From Microtetraspora sp. NBRC 16547 (GTDB taxonomy: Bacteria; Actinomycetota; Actinomycetes; Streptosporangiales; Streptosporangiaceae), in assembly GCF_030268965.1 (NCBI RefSeq), contig NZ_BSSE01000004.1:248001-312000 (forward strand): a stretch of 64,000 nucleotides of DNA, written 5' to 3'. Under the pieces are notes generated by a model, which had not been told where the DNA came from, searched no databases, and saw only the letters and a program-made list of their open reading frames with translations. The position numbers and the translations under genes are program-made. Below, piece by piece: positions 53,969-62,640 of the stretch; position 1 is the first letter of the stretch, and each line of letters opens with the position of its first letter.

Positions 53969-53986
53969 GAAGCGACGGAGGCGGCA

Positions 53987-55072
53987 GTGAGCGGTAGCGC
54001 ACGACTGAGGGCTGCCTTCTCCGCCCTGATCATCGCGATTTCGGTGCTGGTCGCCATCCCGGTGATCGCCGCGGCCGCGGACGACAGGGTCGAGCCGTGC
54101 GACGTCGGCCAGACATGCCCGCCCGAGGTCACGGTGACGATCACCGAGACCCCGGGGGGCTCGACCCCGAGCCAATCCGGCAGTCCGGTGGTGACGGCGA
54201 CGGTCACCGTCACGCCGACGCCCAGCCCGGCTCCCGGCCACACGACCGCGCCCACCACGCCTTCGCCCGTGCCGAACACGATCGAGACCCTCTCGGCCCC
54301 GCCGATCCCGGACGTCGACGAGACGACGCCGACGCCGGCGCCGGAGGAGAGCGAACCGGAGGTCGTCCTGCCGCCGGCGGAGAACCCCCCGTCCGAGCCG
54401 GCCGCGGAACAGACGGATTTCGCGGATCCGAACCCCGGCGGGGCGGCGTACGAGCTCCGGAACGCGGCCCCCGAGTTCGACCAGGTCACGCTGAGCCACA
54501 AGCTCGCCATTCCGGCCGCGCTGCTGGTGTTGATCGCCCTGTTCGCCTGGCTCGTCTTCGAGGGCCGGCTGCGGCGGATGGCGCACCGGGCGGCCGTACG
54601 GAAGGCGGGCCCGGCGACCGCGTCCGCGCCCGGCTATCTCGCGAGCCCGGCGTACGCGCCGATGGTCAGCTTCGTACCGGTCCCGGTGGCGTACCCGCCG
54701 GCCTACGGCTACCCCTACATGGGCGAGCCGCAGCCCTACGGCTACCCGCAGGGCTATCCGATGGCGGCGCAGCCGGGATACGCCCCGCCGCAGGGGTACG
54801 GCCCCCAGCAGGGATACGCGACGCCCCAGGCGTACGGGATGCCCCAGGGGTGCGGCGCCGCGCCCCAGGGCCGGCAACCGCAGGGCGAGCACCCTCAGGG
54901 GCAGCAGATGGACGCCTGGAGTTACGCGGTGAACGAGCCGGACCCGGCGGCGCCGCGCCAGGACGTTCCGGGGAGCGCGGCTCCCGCCGCGACCGGGCCG
55001 GACGCGACAGGGCCGGACGCGACCGGGCCGGACGAGACCGCGGTGTTCCCGCGTCCGGACCAGGGCGCCTGA
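53987..55072 (+). CDS. Secreted Thr/Pro- and Gly/Tyr/Pro/Gln-rich membrane protein
   Basis: A 361-residue protein. It has a signal peptide (1-31), a Thr/Pro/Ser-rich extracellular stretch (about 45-150), one TM helix at about 170-187, and a cytoplasmic tail rich in Tyr, Gly, Pro and Gln (PYGYPQGYP, QGYGPQQGYAT). The topology would place the Thr/Pro region outside, where it could be glycosylated, and the Q/Y-rich tail inside. The final 40 residues repeat GPDATGPDATGPDE. No enzymatic domain is seen. It starts at GTG with GGAGG seven bases upstream; function unknown. Confidence 0.7.
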   Translation: MSGSARLRAAFSALIIAISVLVAIPVIAAAADDRVEPCDVGQTCPPEVTVTITETPGGSTPSQSGSPVVTATVTVTPTPSPAPGHTTAPTTPSPVPNTIETLSAPPIPDVDETTPTPAPEESEPEVVLPPAENPPSEPAAEQTDFADPNPGGAAYELRNAAPEFDQVTLSHKLAIPAALLVLIALFAWLVFEGRLRRMAHRAAVRKAGPATASAPGYLASPAYAPMVSFVPVPVAYPPAYGYPYMGEPQPYGYPQGYPMAAQPGYAPPQGYGPQQGYATPQAYGMPQGCGAAPQGRQPQGEHPQGQQMDAWSYAVNEPDPAAPRQDVPGSAAPAATGPDATGPDATGPDETAVFPRPDQGA

Positions 55073-55126
55073 GCGCGCCCCGTCGGCGGGCAGGGCCCGG
55101 CGAGCGGTGCGCCCCCGGCCCGGTTT

Positions 55127-55223
55127 GATCGGGGCGGAACACGGCACGTCCCGAGCGTGGTGAGACCGGACCTCGACTCGGCGACATCCCGGGCGTGGCC
55201 GGATCGGGGCGGAACACGGCACG
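55127..55223. repeat. 22-bp direct repeat ahead of the sdh terminator
   Basis: The 22 bases at 55127-55148 recur identically at 55202-55223 (core GATCGGGGCGGAACACGG), 75 bp apart. They lie in the convergent gap between the secreted-protein gene and sdhB. Confidence 0.75.
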
Positions 55224-55252
55224 GCCGCCCGCGCGGTGAGGCGCGGGCGGCC
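55223..55252. terminator. Strong terminator hairpin of the sdh operon
   Basis: GGCCGCCCGCGC (55223-55234) pairs perfectly with GCGCGGGCGGCC (55241-55252) around a 6-nt loop, 34 bp after the sdhB stop. There is no U tract, as usual for high-GC actinobacterial terminators. Confidence 0.7.
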
Positions 55253-55286
55253 GCATACGCTTCCGGACGGCTCCGGAGGCCCCGGA

Positions 55287-56039
55287 TCAGCTGGAACGCT
55301 TGAAGATCTTGTTGCCCAGCCAGACCAGGGGGTCGTACTTCCGGTCGACGACGCGCTCCTTCATCGGGATCAGCGCGTTATCCGTGATCTTGATGTGCTC
55401 CGGGCAGATCTCGGTGCAGCACTTGGTGATGTTGCAGTAGCCGAGGCCGTGCTCGTCCTGCGCGGACTCCTTGCGGTCGACCACGTCGTACGGATGCATG
55501 TCGAGCTCCGCGATTCGCATGAGGAAGCGCGGGCCGGCGAAGGCCGGCTTGTTCTCCTCGTGGTCACGGATGACGTGGCAGACGTTGTTGCACATGAAGC
55601 ACTCGATGCACTTGCGGAACTCCTGGGACCGCTCGACATCGACCTGCTGCATGCGGTATTCGCCGGGCTCGACGTCCTCCGGCGGCGTGAACGAAGGGAT
55701 CTCGCGCGCCTTCTGGTAGTTGAACGAGACGTCGGTCACCAGGTCCTTGATGACGGGGAACGTCCGCATCGGGGTGACCGTGATCGTCTCGGACTCCTCG
55801 AACGTGGACATCCGCGTCATGCAGCCCAGCCGTGGCTTGCCGTTGATCTCCATCGAGCAGGAGCCGCACTTGCCCGCCTTGCAGTTCCAGCGGACCGCGA
55901 GGTCGGGAGCCTGTGTGGCCTGCAGCCGGTGGATGACGTCGAGGACGACCTCGCCCTCGTTCACCTCGACGGTGAAGTCCTCCAGGCGGCCTTCGCCGCC
56001 CTCGCCGCGCCAGACGCGGAACTTGGCCTTGTATCCCAT
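55287..56039 (-). CDS. sdhB: Succinate dehydrogenase iron-sulfur subunit
   Basis: A 250-residue Fe-S subunit: a [2Fe-2S] ferredoxin domain with the cysteines in NCKAGKCGSCSMEINGKPRLGC, then [4Fe-4S] and [3Fe-4S] sites in KCIECFMCNNVCHVI and NITKCCTEICPEHI. It transfers electrons from the flavoprotein to the membrane subunit. AAGGAG lies five bases before the ATG, and the gene overlaps the sdhA stop (TGATG), giving translational coupling. Order on the minus strand is sdhC-sdhA-sdhB. Confidence 0.94.
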   Translation of the reverse strand: MGYKAKFRVWRGEGGEGRLEDFTVEVNEGEVVLDVIHRLQATQAPDLAVRWNCKAGKCGSCSMEINGKPRLGCMTRMSTFEESETITVTPMRTFPVIKDLVTDVSFNYQKAREIPSFTPPEDVEPGEYRMQQVDVERSQEFRKCIECFMCNNVCHVIRDHEENKPAFAGPRFLMRIAELDMHPYDVVDRKESAQDEHGLGYCNITKCCTEICPEHIKITDNALIPMKERVVDRKYDPLVWLGNKIFKRSS

Positions 56040-57934
56040 CACGACTCCTTGACCGCGTCGTACTCCGCCAGCTCGTCCTCGGTGAGGTACTTGCTGAGCT
56101 CCGTCCGGTCGAACAGGGCCAGCAGGTCACCGCGCATCGACGGCTGGGTCTGCTCCTCGACGCTCACGGCCGCGCCGTCCGGCGTCGCCGAGCAGACCAG
56201 GAGCCTGCGCCGCCACTCGGGCGACATCTTCGGGTAGTCGTCCCTGGTGTGTCCGCCCCGGCTCTCCTCGCGCAGCAGCGCGGCGCGCGCGACGCACTCG
56301 CTGACGAGCAGCATGTTGCGCAGGTCGAGGGCGAGGTGCCAGCCGGGGTTGTAGATCCGGCCGCCAGGAGAGGCGGTGTGCGCCGCCCGCTCCTTGAGCT
56401 TCTCGACCGCCTCCAGGGCCTCGGAGACCTCCTCGGCCTTGCGGATGATGCCGACGAGCTCGTTCATCGTCCGCTGCAGCTCGTGGTGGACCTCGTAGGG
56501 GTTCTCGCCGCCCGACCGCTCCAGGGGTGCGAGCGCCTCAGTCCGCGCGTCCTCGACCGCCGTCTCCGCCGCGACCGGCCGCTTCGCCAGGCCGTTGACG
56601 TACGCGGCGGCGCCCGCCCCGGCCCGGCGGCCGAAGACCAGCAGGTCGGACAGGGAGTTGCCGCCGAGGCGGTTGGAGCCGTGCATGCCGCCGGACACCT
56701 CGCCGGCCGCGAACAGGCCGGGCACGGACGCGGCGCCGGTGTCGGCGTCCACCTCCACGCCGCCCATGATGTAGTGGCACGTCGGGCCGACCTGCATGGG
56801 CTCCTTGGTGATGTCGACGTCGGCCAGCTCCTTGAACTGGTGGTGCATCGACGGGAGCCGCTTGACGATCTCATCGGCCGGCAGCCGGGTGGAGACGTCC
56901 AGGAAGACGCCACCCTGCGGTGAGCCGCGGCCCGCCTTCACCTCGGAGTTGATGGCCCGGGCCACCTCGTCACGCGGCAGCAGCTCCGGAGGGCGGCGGT
57001 TGTTCGCCTGGTCGGTGTACCAGCGGTCGCCCTCCTCCTCCGTCGTGGCGTACTTGTCCTTGAACACGTCCGGCACGTAGTCGAACATGAAGCGCCGGCC
57101 CTCGGAGTTGCGCAGCACGCCGCCGTCGCCGCGGACGGACTCCGTGACGAGGATGCCGCGCACCGACGGCGGCCAGACCATGCCCGTCGGGTGGAACTGG
57201 ATGAACTCCATGTTGATCAGCTGCGCGCCCGCGAGCAGCGCGAGCGCGTGGCCGTCGCCGGTGTACTCCCAGGAGTTGGACGTGACGACGTAGGACTTGC
57301 CGATGCCGCCGGTGGCCAGCACCACGGCCGGAGCGTCGAAGAGGAGGAACTTTCCGGTCTCCCGCCAGTAGCCGAAGGCCCCGGCGATGGCGTCGCCTTC
57401 CTTGAGCAGGCGGGTGATCGTGCACTCGGCGAAGACCTTGATGTACGCCTCGGGATCGCCGTGCAGCTTCTCGTCCTCCTGCTGGAGCGCGACGACGCGC
57501 TGCTGCAGGGTGCGGATGAGTTCGAGGCCGGTGCGGTCGCCGACGTGCGCCAGCCGGGGGTATTCGTGGCCCCCGAAGTTACGCTGGCTGATCTTGCCGT
57601 CCTTGGTGCGGTCGAACAGCGCGCCCCACGCCTCCAGCTCCCAGACCCGGTCCGGGGCCTCCTTGGCGTGCAGCTCGGCCATCCGCCAGTTGTTCAGGAA
57701 CTTGCCTCCGCGCATGGTGTCGCGGAAGTGCACCATCCAGTTGTCGTCGGGGTTGACGTTCCCCATCGCGGCCGCGGCGCCGCCCTCGGCCATGACGGTG
57801 TGCGCCTTGCCGAAGAGCGACTTGCAGACGATGGCCGTGCGCTTGCCCTGCTGCCGCGCCTCGATCGCCGCGCGGAGTCCGGCGCCTCCGGCGCCGATGA
57901 CGACGACGTCGTATTCGTGACGCTCGATTTCCAC
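56039..57934 (-). CDS. sdhA: Succinate dehydrogenase/fumarate reductase flavoprotein subunit
   Basis: A 631-residue FAD subunit. The FAD motif GAGGAGLRAAIEARQQG lies near residue 14, the FAD-attachment region is SLFGKAHTVMAEGG, the active-site region has MEFIQFHPTGM and the HGSNRLGGNSLSDLLVFGRRAG motif, and the helical and capping domains are complete. It oxidises succinate to fumarate. It best fits the mycobacterial Sdh1 type; the closest relatives were not searched. The start is GTG. Regulation is probably through the two Crp-like sites upstream of sdhC. Confidence 0.93.
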   Translation of the reverse strand: MEIERHEYDVVVIGAGGAGLRAAIEARQQGKRTAIVCKSLFGKAHTVMAEGGAAAAMGNVNPDDNWMVHFRDTMRGGKFLNNWRMAELHAKEAPDRVWELEAWGALFDRTKDGKISQRNFGGHEYPRLAHVGDRTGLELIRTLQQRVVALQQEDEKLHGDPEAYIKVFAECTITRLLKEGDAIAGAFGYWRETGKFLLFDAPAVVLATGGIGKSYVVTSNSWEYTGDGHALALLAGAQLINMEFIQFHPTGMVWPPSVRGILVTESVRGDGGVLRNSEGRRFMFDYVPDVFKDKYATTEEEGDRWYTDQANNRRPPELLPRDEVARAINSEVKAGRGSPQGGVFLDVSTRLPADEIVKRLPSMHHQFKELADVDITKEPMQVGPTCHYIMGGVEVDADTGAASVPGLFAAGEVSGGMHGSNRLGGNSLSDLLVFGRRAGAGAAAYVNGLAKRPVAAETAVEDARTEALAPLERSGGENPYEVHHELQRTMNELVGIIRKAEEVSEALEAVEKLKERAAHTASPGGRIYNPGWHLALDLRNMLLVSECVARAALLREESRGGHTRDDYPKMSPEWRRRLLVCSATPDGAAVSVEEQTQPSMRGDLLALFDRTELSKYLTEDELAEYDAVKES

Positions 57935-57946
57935 TGTGATCCCTCG

Positions 57947-58747
57947 TTAGGCGAACGGGAAGTTGATGATGCCCTTGGCGACCAGCCGGACGTAGAGGTC
58001 GGCGATCATGACCGAGAACATCGACGCCCAGGCCAATTGCTGGTGCTTGGCGTTGAGTTTCGACACGAACGTCCACGCCTTGTACCTGAGCGGGTGCTTG
58101 GAGAAGTTGTTCAGGCGGCCCGCCGTGATGTGCCGGCAGGAATGGCAGCCGAAGGTGTAGGCGAGAATCAGGATCGCGTTGACCAAGAGGATGATCGAGC
58201 CGAGACCCACATGTCCCCAGTTGCCCTCTTTATCCCTGAACGCGAGAACCGCGTCATAGGTGAGGATAAGTCCGATGATCGCCGCGAAGTAGAAGAAGTA
58301 GCGGTGGATGTTCTGGATGATCAGCGGCAGGCGCGTCTCGCCGGTGTACTTCCCGTGCGGCTCGGCCACGGAGCAGGCGGGCGGCGAGAGCCAGAACGAG
58401 CGGTAGTAGGACTTCCGGTAGTAGTAGCAGGTCAGCCGGAAGCCGCCCGGCAGGCCGAGGATCAGCAGCCCGGGAGGCCACGTGTACCAGTCGCCGATGG
58501 GGGCCAGGCCGAACAGGCGCGCCCCCTCGGGGCACGACGTCGCCAGGCACGGCGAGGCGAAGGGCGCGATGTACTGCCCCGCCAGGTAGCTCTGGTCGAA
58601 AATCGCCCAGAACCCGTAAATAAGGAATGTCATCAGCCCGGTGAATGTCAGCGCCGGGGCCAGCCACCATCGGTCGGTGCGCAGAGTGCGTACCTTGAGC
58701 TGGGCGCGCTGCTTTCTGGCCGGGGTTTCGGCCGTTGTCTGGGTCAT
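57947..58747 (-). CDS. sdhC: Membrane anchor of Sdh1-type succinate dehydrogenase
   Basis: A 266-residue membrane subunit with about five TM helices. It lacks the usual SdhC/SdhD signature. Cys/His-rich spots stand at C67/C72, C107/C125 and C201-H202-S203-C204-R205-H206. It matches the heme-free Sdh1 anchor of mycobacteria (Rv0249c type), for which a membrane-embedded Rieske-type [2Fe-2S] cluster has been reported; the C-H-x-C-x-H cluster here is a candidate ligand set. It starts the sdh operon, with GGAGAGG six bases before the ATG. Confidence 0.85.
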   Translation of the reverse strand: MTQTTAETPARKQRAQLKVRTLRTDRWWLAPALTFTGLMTFLIYGFWAIFDQSYLAGQYIAPFASPCLATSCPEGARLFGLAPIGDWYTWPPGLLILGLPGGFRLTCYYYRKSYYRSFWLSPPACSVAEPHGKYTGETRLPLIIQNIHRYFFYFAAIIGLILTYDAVLAFRDKEGNWGHVGLGSIILLVNAILILAYTFGCHSCRHITAGRLNNFSKHPLRYKAWTFVSKLNAKHQQLAWASMFSVMIADLYVRLVAKGIINFPFA

Positions 58748-58907
58748 CAGAGACCTCTCCACCTTCTGCGGACCCTGTTGTACGCCGAGGGGGTCCGGGT
58801 GTTCATTCGTGTCGCGCCGGCCGATGCGCCACAGGTGTAACAGCGAGGTGTGTAACAACGCCGACGCGTGTTGGTGGGGGATACGTTACGACGCTGACAG
58901 GGCAAAA

Positions 58908-58923
58908 TGTGAGAAGGGTCACC
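58908..58923. promoter_or_regulatory. Crp-like site 1 upstream of sdhC
   Basis: TGTGAGAAGGGTCACC matches nine of ten conserved Crp/GlxR positions. It lies 161 bp upstream of the sdhC ATG and 35 bp from a second site. Confidence 0.6.
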
Positions 58924-58942
58924 CCCTATTTCGGCAAGAGAG

Positions 58943-58958
58943 TGTGATTGTCGTCACG
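58943..58958. promoter_or_regulatory. Crp-like site 2 between sdhC and the duplicated kinase gene
   Basis: TGTGATTGTCGTCACG matches nine of ten conserved positions. It is 35 bp from site 1. Both could act on the sdh operon or on the divergent kinase gene. Confidence 0.6.
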
Positions 58959-59053
58959 TCTCGGGAGTGCTCCGGCAGTATTCCCCCACATGTCCGGATT
59001 TCTCGGGCGTTCTGCGAGACTGACCCTTGACCAAAGGGGAGGTCGAGGCTGGA

Positions 59054-61366
59054 GTGAGCCGGGAGAAACCCGCTTTCGCGGGCGCGGAACCGGTCCCGCG
59101 GCTCGCGCGGCTGACCACCGCCGTCATGCTCGCCGGCTTCGCCGCCGTGTACGTGCTGGCCGCCGACGGCGTGGCGGAGGCATCGCTGGCCCTGGCCGTC
59201 CTCGTACTCCAGCTCGCGTACGTCGTTCCCCGGTGGCGGCGCTTCCGCGGCCCGGCGCTGCTCGCCGTACAGGCGGGCCTCGCGGCGCTGGGGGTGCTCG
59301 GTCTCGGCATGTCCGTCGGCGTCCTCGGCTTCCTGGCCGGGTCGCTGCTGCTGGTCTCCGCGTGGCCCGCGGCGGTCCTCGTCGTGGCGGGTGCCGCCCT
59401 CGTCCAGGCCGTGCGCTCGGCGGACGCGTTCATCATGATCGACGCCACGATCAACACGCTGCTCATCGCGCTGGTGATCTACGGTCTGACCCGGATGGCG
59501 GACCGGGTGGACGACGTCGCGGCCGCCCGGCTCGGGCTCGCGATGGCCGCCGTCGCCGAGGAGCGCCTCCGGATCGCCACCGAGCTGAACGAGGGGATCG
59601 GCCGGGGGCTCGACGCCATCGAACGCGGCGCGCGTCGGGCCAACGAACAGAACAGCCGCGGGCCGGACAACCCCGCGACGATGAAGGAGACGATCGGGGA
59701 GGTCGCCGCTACGGCCCGGCGCTGCCTCGCCGACGCGCGCTCGGCCGCGGCGGGCTACCGGGCGCTGTCGCTCGCCCCGGAGGTGGCGACCGCGCGGGCG
59801 CTGCTGTCCGCGGCGGGGACCGAGGTGGTCGTGCGGATCGGCCATACCGAGCCGCTCGGATCGGCCGGTGCGTTGCTCGCGACCGTGCTCCGCGACGCCG
59901 TCACCGACGTCGTACGGCACGGCACGGCCCGGCACTGCGTGATCGAGACCCTCCACCGCGACGGCATGGTCCGGTTGCGCGTCACCAACGACGGCGTGCG
60001 CACGGCGGGCGCGGGCGTCGAAGGGCTGGACGACGTCATCGACCGGATGGCGGCGGCGGGCGGTGACGTGCGCGCCGGGCTCGATCCGGACGGCCGTTTC
60101 ACGGTCGAGGCCGCCATCCCGGCCACGCCGCCGGCTCCGCCGCCGCCGGACACCGCATATGGCCTGTCGATCGTCCTGCTCGCCACGGTCCTCGCCGGAT
60201 TCTGCGTCAAGGCGCTGCTCCTCGTCCCGGGAGAGCTGGTGCTCCCGGCCGCGGCGTGCCTGGCCGTGATCGCGTTCCTCCAGTTCCGGTCCGTGCGCGG
60301 GCGTCATACGTACGCGCTCGTGGCCATGGCCCTGCTCACCTACCCGCCCCTGTTCGTGTTCGACCGGGCCTGGCTGGGTGTGGCCGGCTTCCTGGCGGGT
60401 CCGCTGCTGCTCGCGTTCCGCCCGGCGGTGTCGTGGTCGCTCGTCGCGGCCGTCATGGCGAGCGTGGCGGCGATCGGAGCCGCGCTGGGGCTCCCGGCGG
60501 GGGTGGTCGTCAACTACACCATCAGCACGCTGGTCACCGGGCTGGTGATCCACGGCCTGGTCCGGCTGGCCCGGCTGGTCAAGGAGCTGCAGGACTCGCG
60601 GGAGGAGCCGGCCCGGGCCGCGGTCGTCCAGGAGCGGCTGCGCGCCGCCCGCGACCTGCACGATCTGCTCGGCCACAATCTGGCGGCGATCCTGCTCAAG
60701 TGCGAGCTGGCCCGCCGCCTGGCGGAGGTGGATCCGGCGCGGGCTCGCGCGGAGATCGCCGACGTCATGGCGATGGCCGAGCGGGCGCGGGCCGACCTGC
60801 GGAGCGCGTCGGGCGACCACCGCGAGATGTCGATGGAGGAGGAGGCGGAGTCCGCCCGCTCCGTGCTGACCGCCGCCGGTCTGGAGGTCCGGCTCTCGCT
60901 CGGCCACGGACCGCTGCCCGGCCCCGCGCAGACCGCACTGGGCACGGTCCTGCGCGAGGCCGTGACCAACGTGCTCAGGCACAGCTCCGCGCGGCGCTGC
61001 CACATCGACTCCGAGGTCTCTCGGGGCGTTGTACGGCTCGTCGTGGCGAACGACGGGGTGAGCCCGGAGGCCGGACGGACCCGGCCGGGCTCGGGCATCG
61101 GCAACCTCACCACCCGGATGGCCGCGCTCGGCGGGGAGCTGACCGCCCGGGTGGACGGGGACGGCTGGTTCCGGCTCCGCGCCGTCCTCGATCTGGGCGC
61201 TGTCCTAGATCCAGCCGGCCTCCTGGGCGATGCGGACGGCGTCCGTACGGTTGCGCGCACCGAGTTTCGCCACGATCGCGGTGAGATAGTTGCGGACGGT
61301 CCCGGCGGTGAGGAACAGCTCCTCGGCGATCTCGGTCGCCTCGGCGCCACCGGCGGCCAGCCGTAG
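59054..61366 (+). CDS. Tandemly duplicated NarL/DesK-type histidine kinase
   Basis: A 770-residue protein made of two copies of one kinase. Each copy has 4-5 TM helices, a HisKA_3-type DHp and a HATPase. Copy 2 is canonical (ERLRAARDLHDLLGHNL, H536; LREAVTNVLRH; GSGIGNLTTRM). In copy 1 the acceptor His is Asn (N179), the N-box Glu/Asn are Asp, and the G-box is eroded, so it should be inactive. The last ~50 residues continue past the catalytic domain and overlap the regulator gene on the opposite strand by 162 bp. GTG 59054 was chosen over TTG 59027. Confidence 0.85.
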   Translation: MSREKPAFAGAEPVPRLARLTTAVMLAGFAAVYVLAADGVAEASLALAVLVLQLAYVVPRWRRFRGPALLAVQAGLAALGVLGLGMSVGVLGFLAGSLLLVSAWPAAVLVVAGAALVQAVRSADAFIMIDATINTLLIALVIYGLTRMADRVDDVAAARLGLAMAAVAEERLRIATELNEGIGRGLDAIERGARRANEQNSRGPDNPATMKETIGEVAATARRCLADARSAAAGYRALSLAPEVATARALLSAAGTEVVVRIGHTEPLGSAGALLATVLRDAVTDVVRHGTARHCVIETLHRDGMVRLRVTNDGVRTAGAGVEGLDDVIDRMAAAGGDVRAGLDPDGRFTVEAAIPATPPAPPPPDTAYGLSIVLLATVLAGFCVKALLLVPGELVLPAAACLAVIAFLQFRSVRGRHTYALVAMALLTYPPLFVFDRAWLGVAGFLAGPLLLAFRPAVSWSLVAAVMASVAAIGAALGLPAGVVVNYTISTLVTGLVIHGLVRLARLVKELQDSREEPARAAVVQERLRAARDLHDLLGHNLAAILLKCELARRLAEVDPARARAEIADVMAMAERARADLRSASGDHREMSMEEEAESARSVLTAAGLEVRLSLGHGPLPGPAQTALGTVLREAVTNVLRHSSARRCHIDSEVSRGVVRLVVANDGVSPEAGRTRPGSGIGNLTTRMAALGGELTARVDGDGWFRLRAVLDLGAVLDPAGLLGDADGVRTVARTEFRHDRGEIVADGPGGEEQLLGDLGRLGATGGQP

Positions 61367-61810
61367 CACGCCGGCCTCACGCGGCGTGAGGGGGTTGTCG
61401 GCGAGGTCCCAGGCGGCGACGGCCAGCGAGGGGTCGAGGACGCGGCCTCCGGCGGCGATCGTGCGGATCGCCGCGACCAGGTCGTCCGGCGGCGCGGTTT
61501 TCAGCAGGAACCCGTTGACCTGCGCGGTCAGCGCCCGGCGCAGGTGGCCCGGCCTGCCGTGCCCGGTGAGCATCAGCGCGCGGCAGTCGGGCAGCTTCGC
61601 GCGCAGCTCGGCCGCGGCGCCGAGGCCGTCCAGGCCGGGCATGTCGATGTCGAGCACGGCGACGTCCGGCCGGTGCCGGAGCGCGGCGGGCAGCACGGCG
61701 TCGCCCGAGCCGACGGCGTCCACCACCGTCAGATCGCCCTCCAGCTCCAGCAACGCGACGAGCGCTCCGCGTACCACGTGCTGATCTTCGGCCAGCAGAA
61801 CCTTGATCAC
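61205..61810 (-). CDS. NarL/DesR-family response regulator
   Basis: A 201-residue regulator: receiver with D8-D9-like acidic pair (LLAEDQ), phospho-acceptor Asp in VLDIDMPG, and T/K switch (LTGHGR, LLKTAPP). The C-terminal LuxR-type helix-turn-helix is LTPREAGVLRLAAGG, then TAGTVRNYLTAIVAKLGARNR. It faces the duplicated kinase and is its likely partner. The start is GTG 61810, close to the divergent ABC exporter gene (98 bp), whose expression it may control. Confidence 0.9.
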   Translation of the reverse strand: MIKVLLAEDQHVVRGALVALLELEGDLTVVDAVGSGDAVLPAALRHRPDVAVLDIDMPGLDGLGAAAELRAKLPDCRALMLTGHGRPGHLRRALTAQVNGFLLKTAPPDDLVAAIRTIAAGGRVLDPSLAVAAWDLADNPLTPREAGVLRLAAGGAEATEIAEELFLTAGTVRNYLTAIVAKLGARNRTDAVRIAQEAGWI

Positions 61811-61908
61811 GGCAATATGTCTATCAGTGTCCGACTCATGATGTCGTCATGGTCGACTCGTGATCGGCTCTCTGGTCCGCGTTTCCCCGGATCAGCAGGC
61901 TGAATTCC

Positions 61909-62640
61909 ATGAACGACGCGGTACGGCTGGACGCCGTGAGCAAGGTGTACGGCAAGGGGCAGGGCGCGGTGGCCGCCCTGCGCGAGGTGACGATCGGCAT
62001 CCCGCGCGGGGGCTTCACCGCTGTGATGGGGCCGTCCGGCTCGGGCAAGAGCACGTTCCTCCACTGCGCGGCGGGGCTGGACCGGCCGACCTCAGGTTCG
62101 GTACGGCTCGGCGGCGCCGAGCTGGCGGGGATGGACGAGACGCGGCTGACCGAGCTGCGCAGGGAGCGGGTCGGCTTCGTGTTCCAGGCGTTCAACCTGG
62201 TCTCGTCCCTGACGGTGTCGGAGAACATCACGCTCCCGCTGCGGCTGGCCGGGTCCGCTGTGGACCGGCCCTGGCTGGACGAGGTCGTCCGGCGGGTCAA
62301 GCTCGACGGCCGTACCGGGCACCGGCCCGCGCAGCTCTCCGGCGGGCAGCAGCAGCGGGTGGCGATCGCCAGGGCGCTGGTCACCCGGCCCGAGGTCGTT
62401 TTCGGCGACGAGCCGACCGGCGCGCTCGACACGGTGACGGCACGCGACGTGCTCACCCTGCTCAGGGAGGTGGTCGACGGCCTCGGCCAGACGGTGGTGA
62501 TGGTGACCCACGACCCGGTGGCCGCGTCGTACGCCGACACCGTGCTGTTCCTCGCCGACGGCCGCATCGTCGACACGATGAGCGCCCCGACGGCTGACAG
62601 GGTCGCCGACCGCATGACCCGGTTGGGAGCGTGGGTGTGA
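61909..62640 (+). CDS. MacB/LolD-type ABC transporter ATPase
   Basis: A 243-residue ATPase with Walker A GPSGSGKST (about 41-49), Q-loop VFQAFNL, signature LSGGQQQR, Walker B VVFGDEP and the H-loop VTHD. It belongs to the MacB/BceA group that powers peptide and antibiotic-resistance or lipoprotein exporters. The stop overlaps the permease start in TGATG, so the two are coupled. Divergence from a DesK/DesR-like pair suggests induction by envelope stress or antimicrobials. Confidence 0.93.
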   Translation: MNDAVRLDAVSKVYGKGQGAVAALREVTIGIPRGGFTAVMGPSGSGKSTFLHCAAGLDRPTSGSVRLGGAELAGMDETRLTELRRERVGFVFQAFNLVSSLTVSENITLPLRLAGSAVDRPWLDEVVRRVKLDGRTGHRPAQLSGGQQQRVAIARALVTRPEVVFGDEPTGALDTVTARDVLTLLREVVDGLGQTVVMVTHDPVAASYADTVLFLADGRIVDTMSAPTADRVADRMTRLGAWV

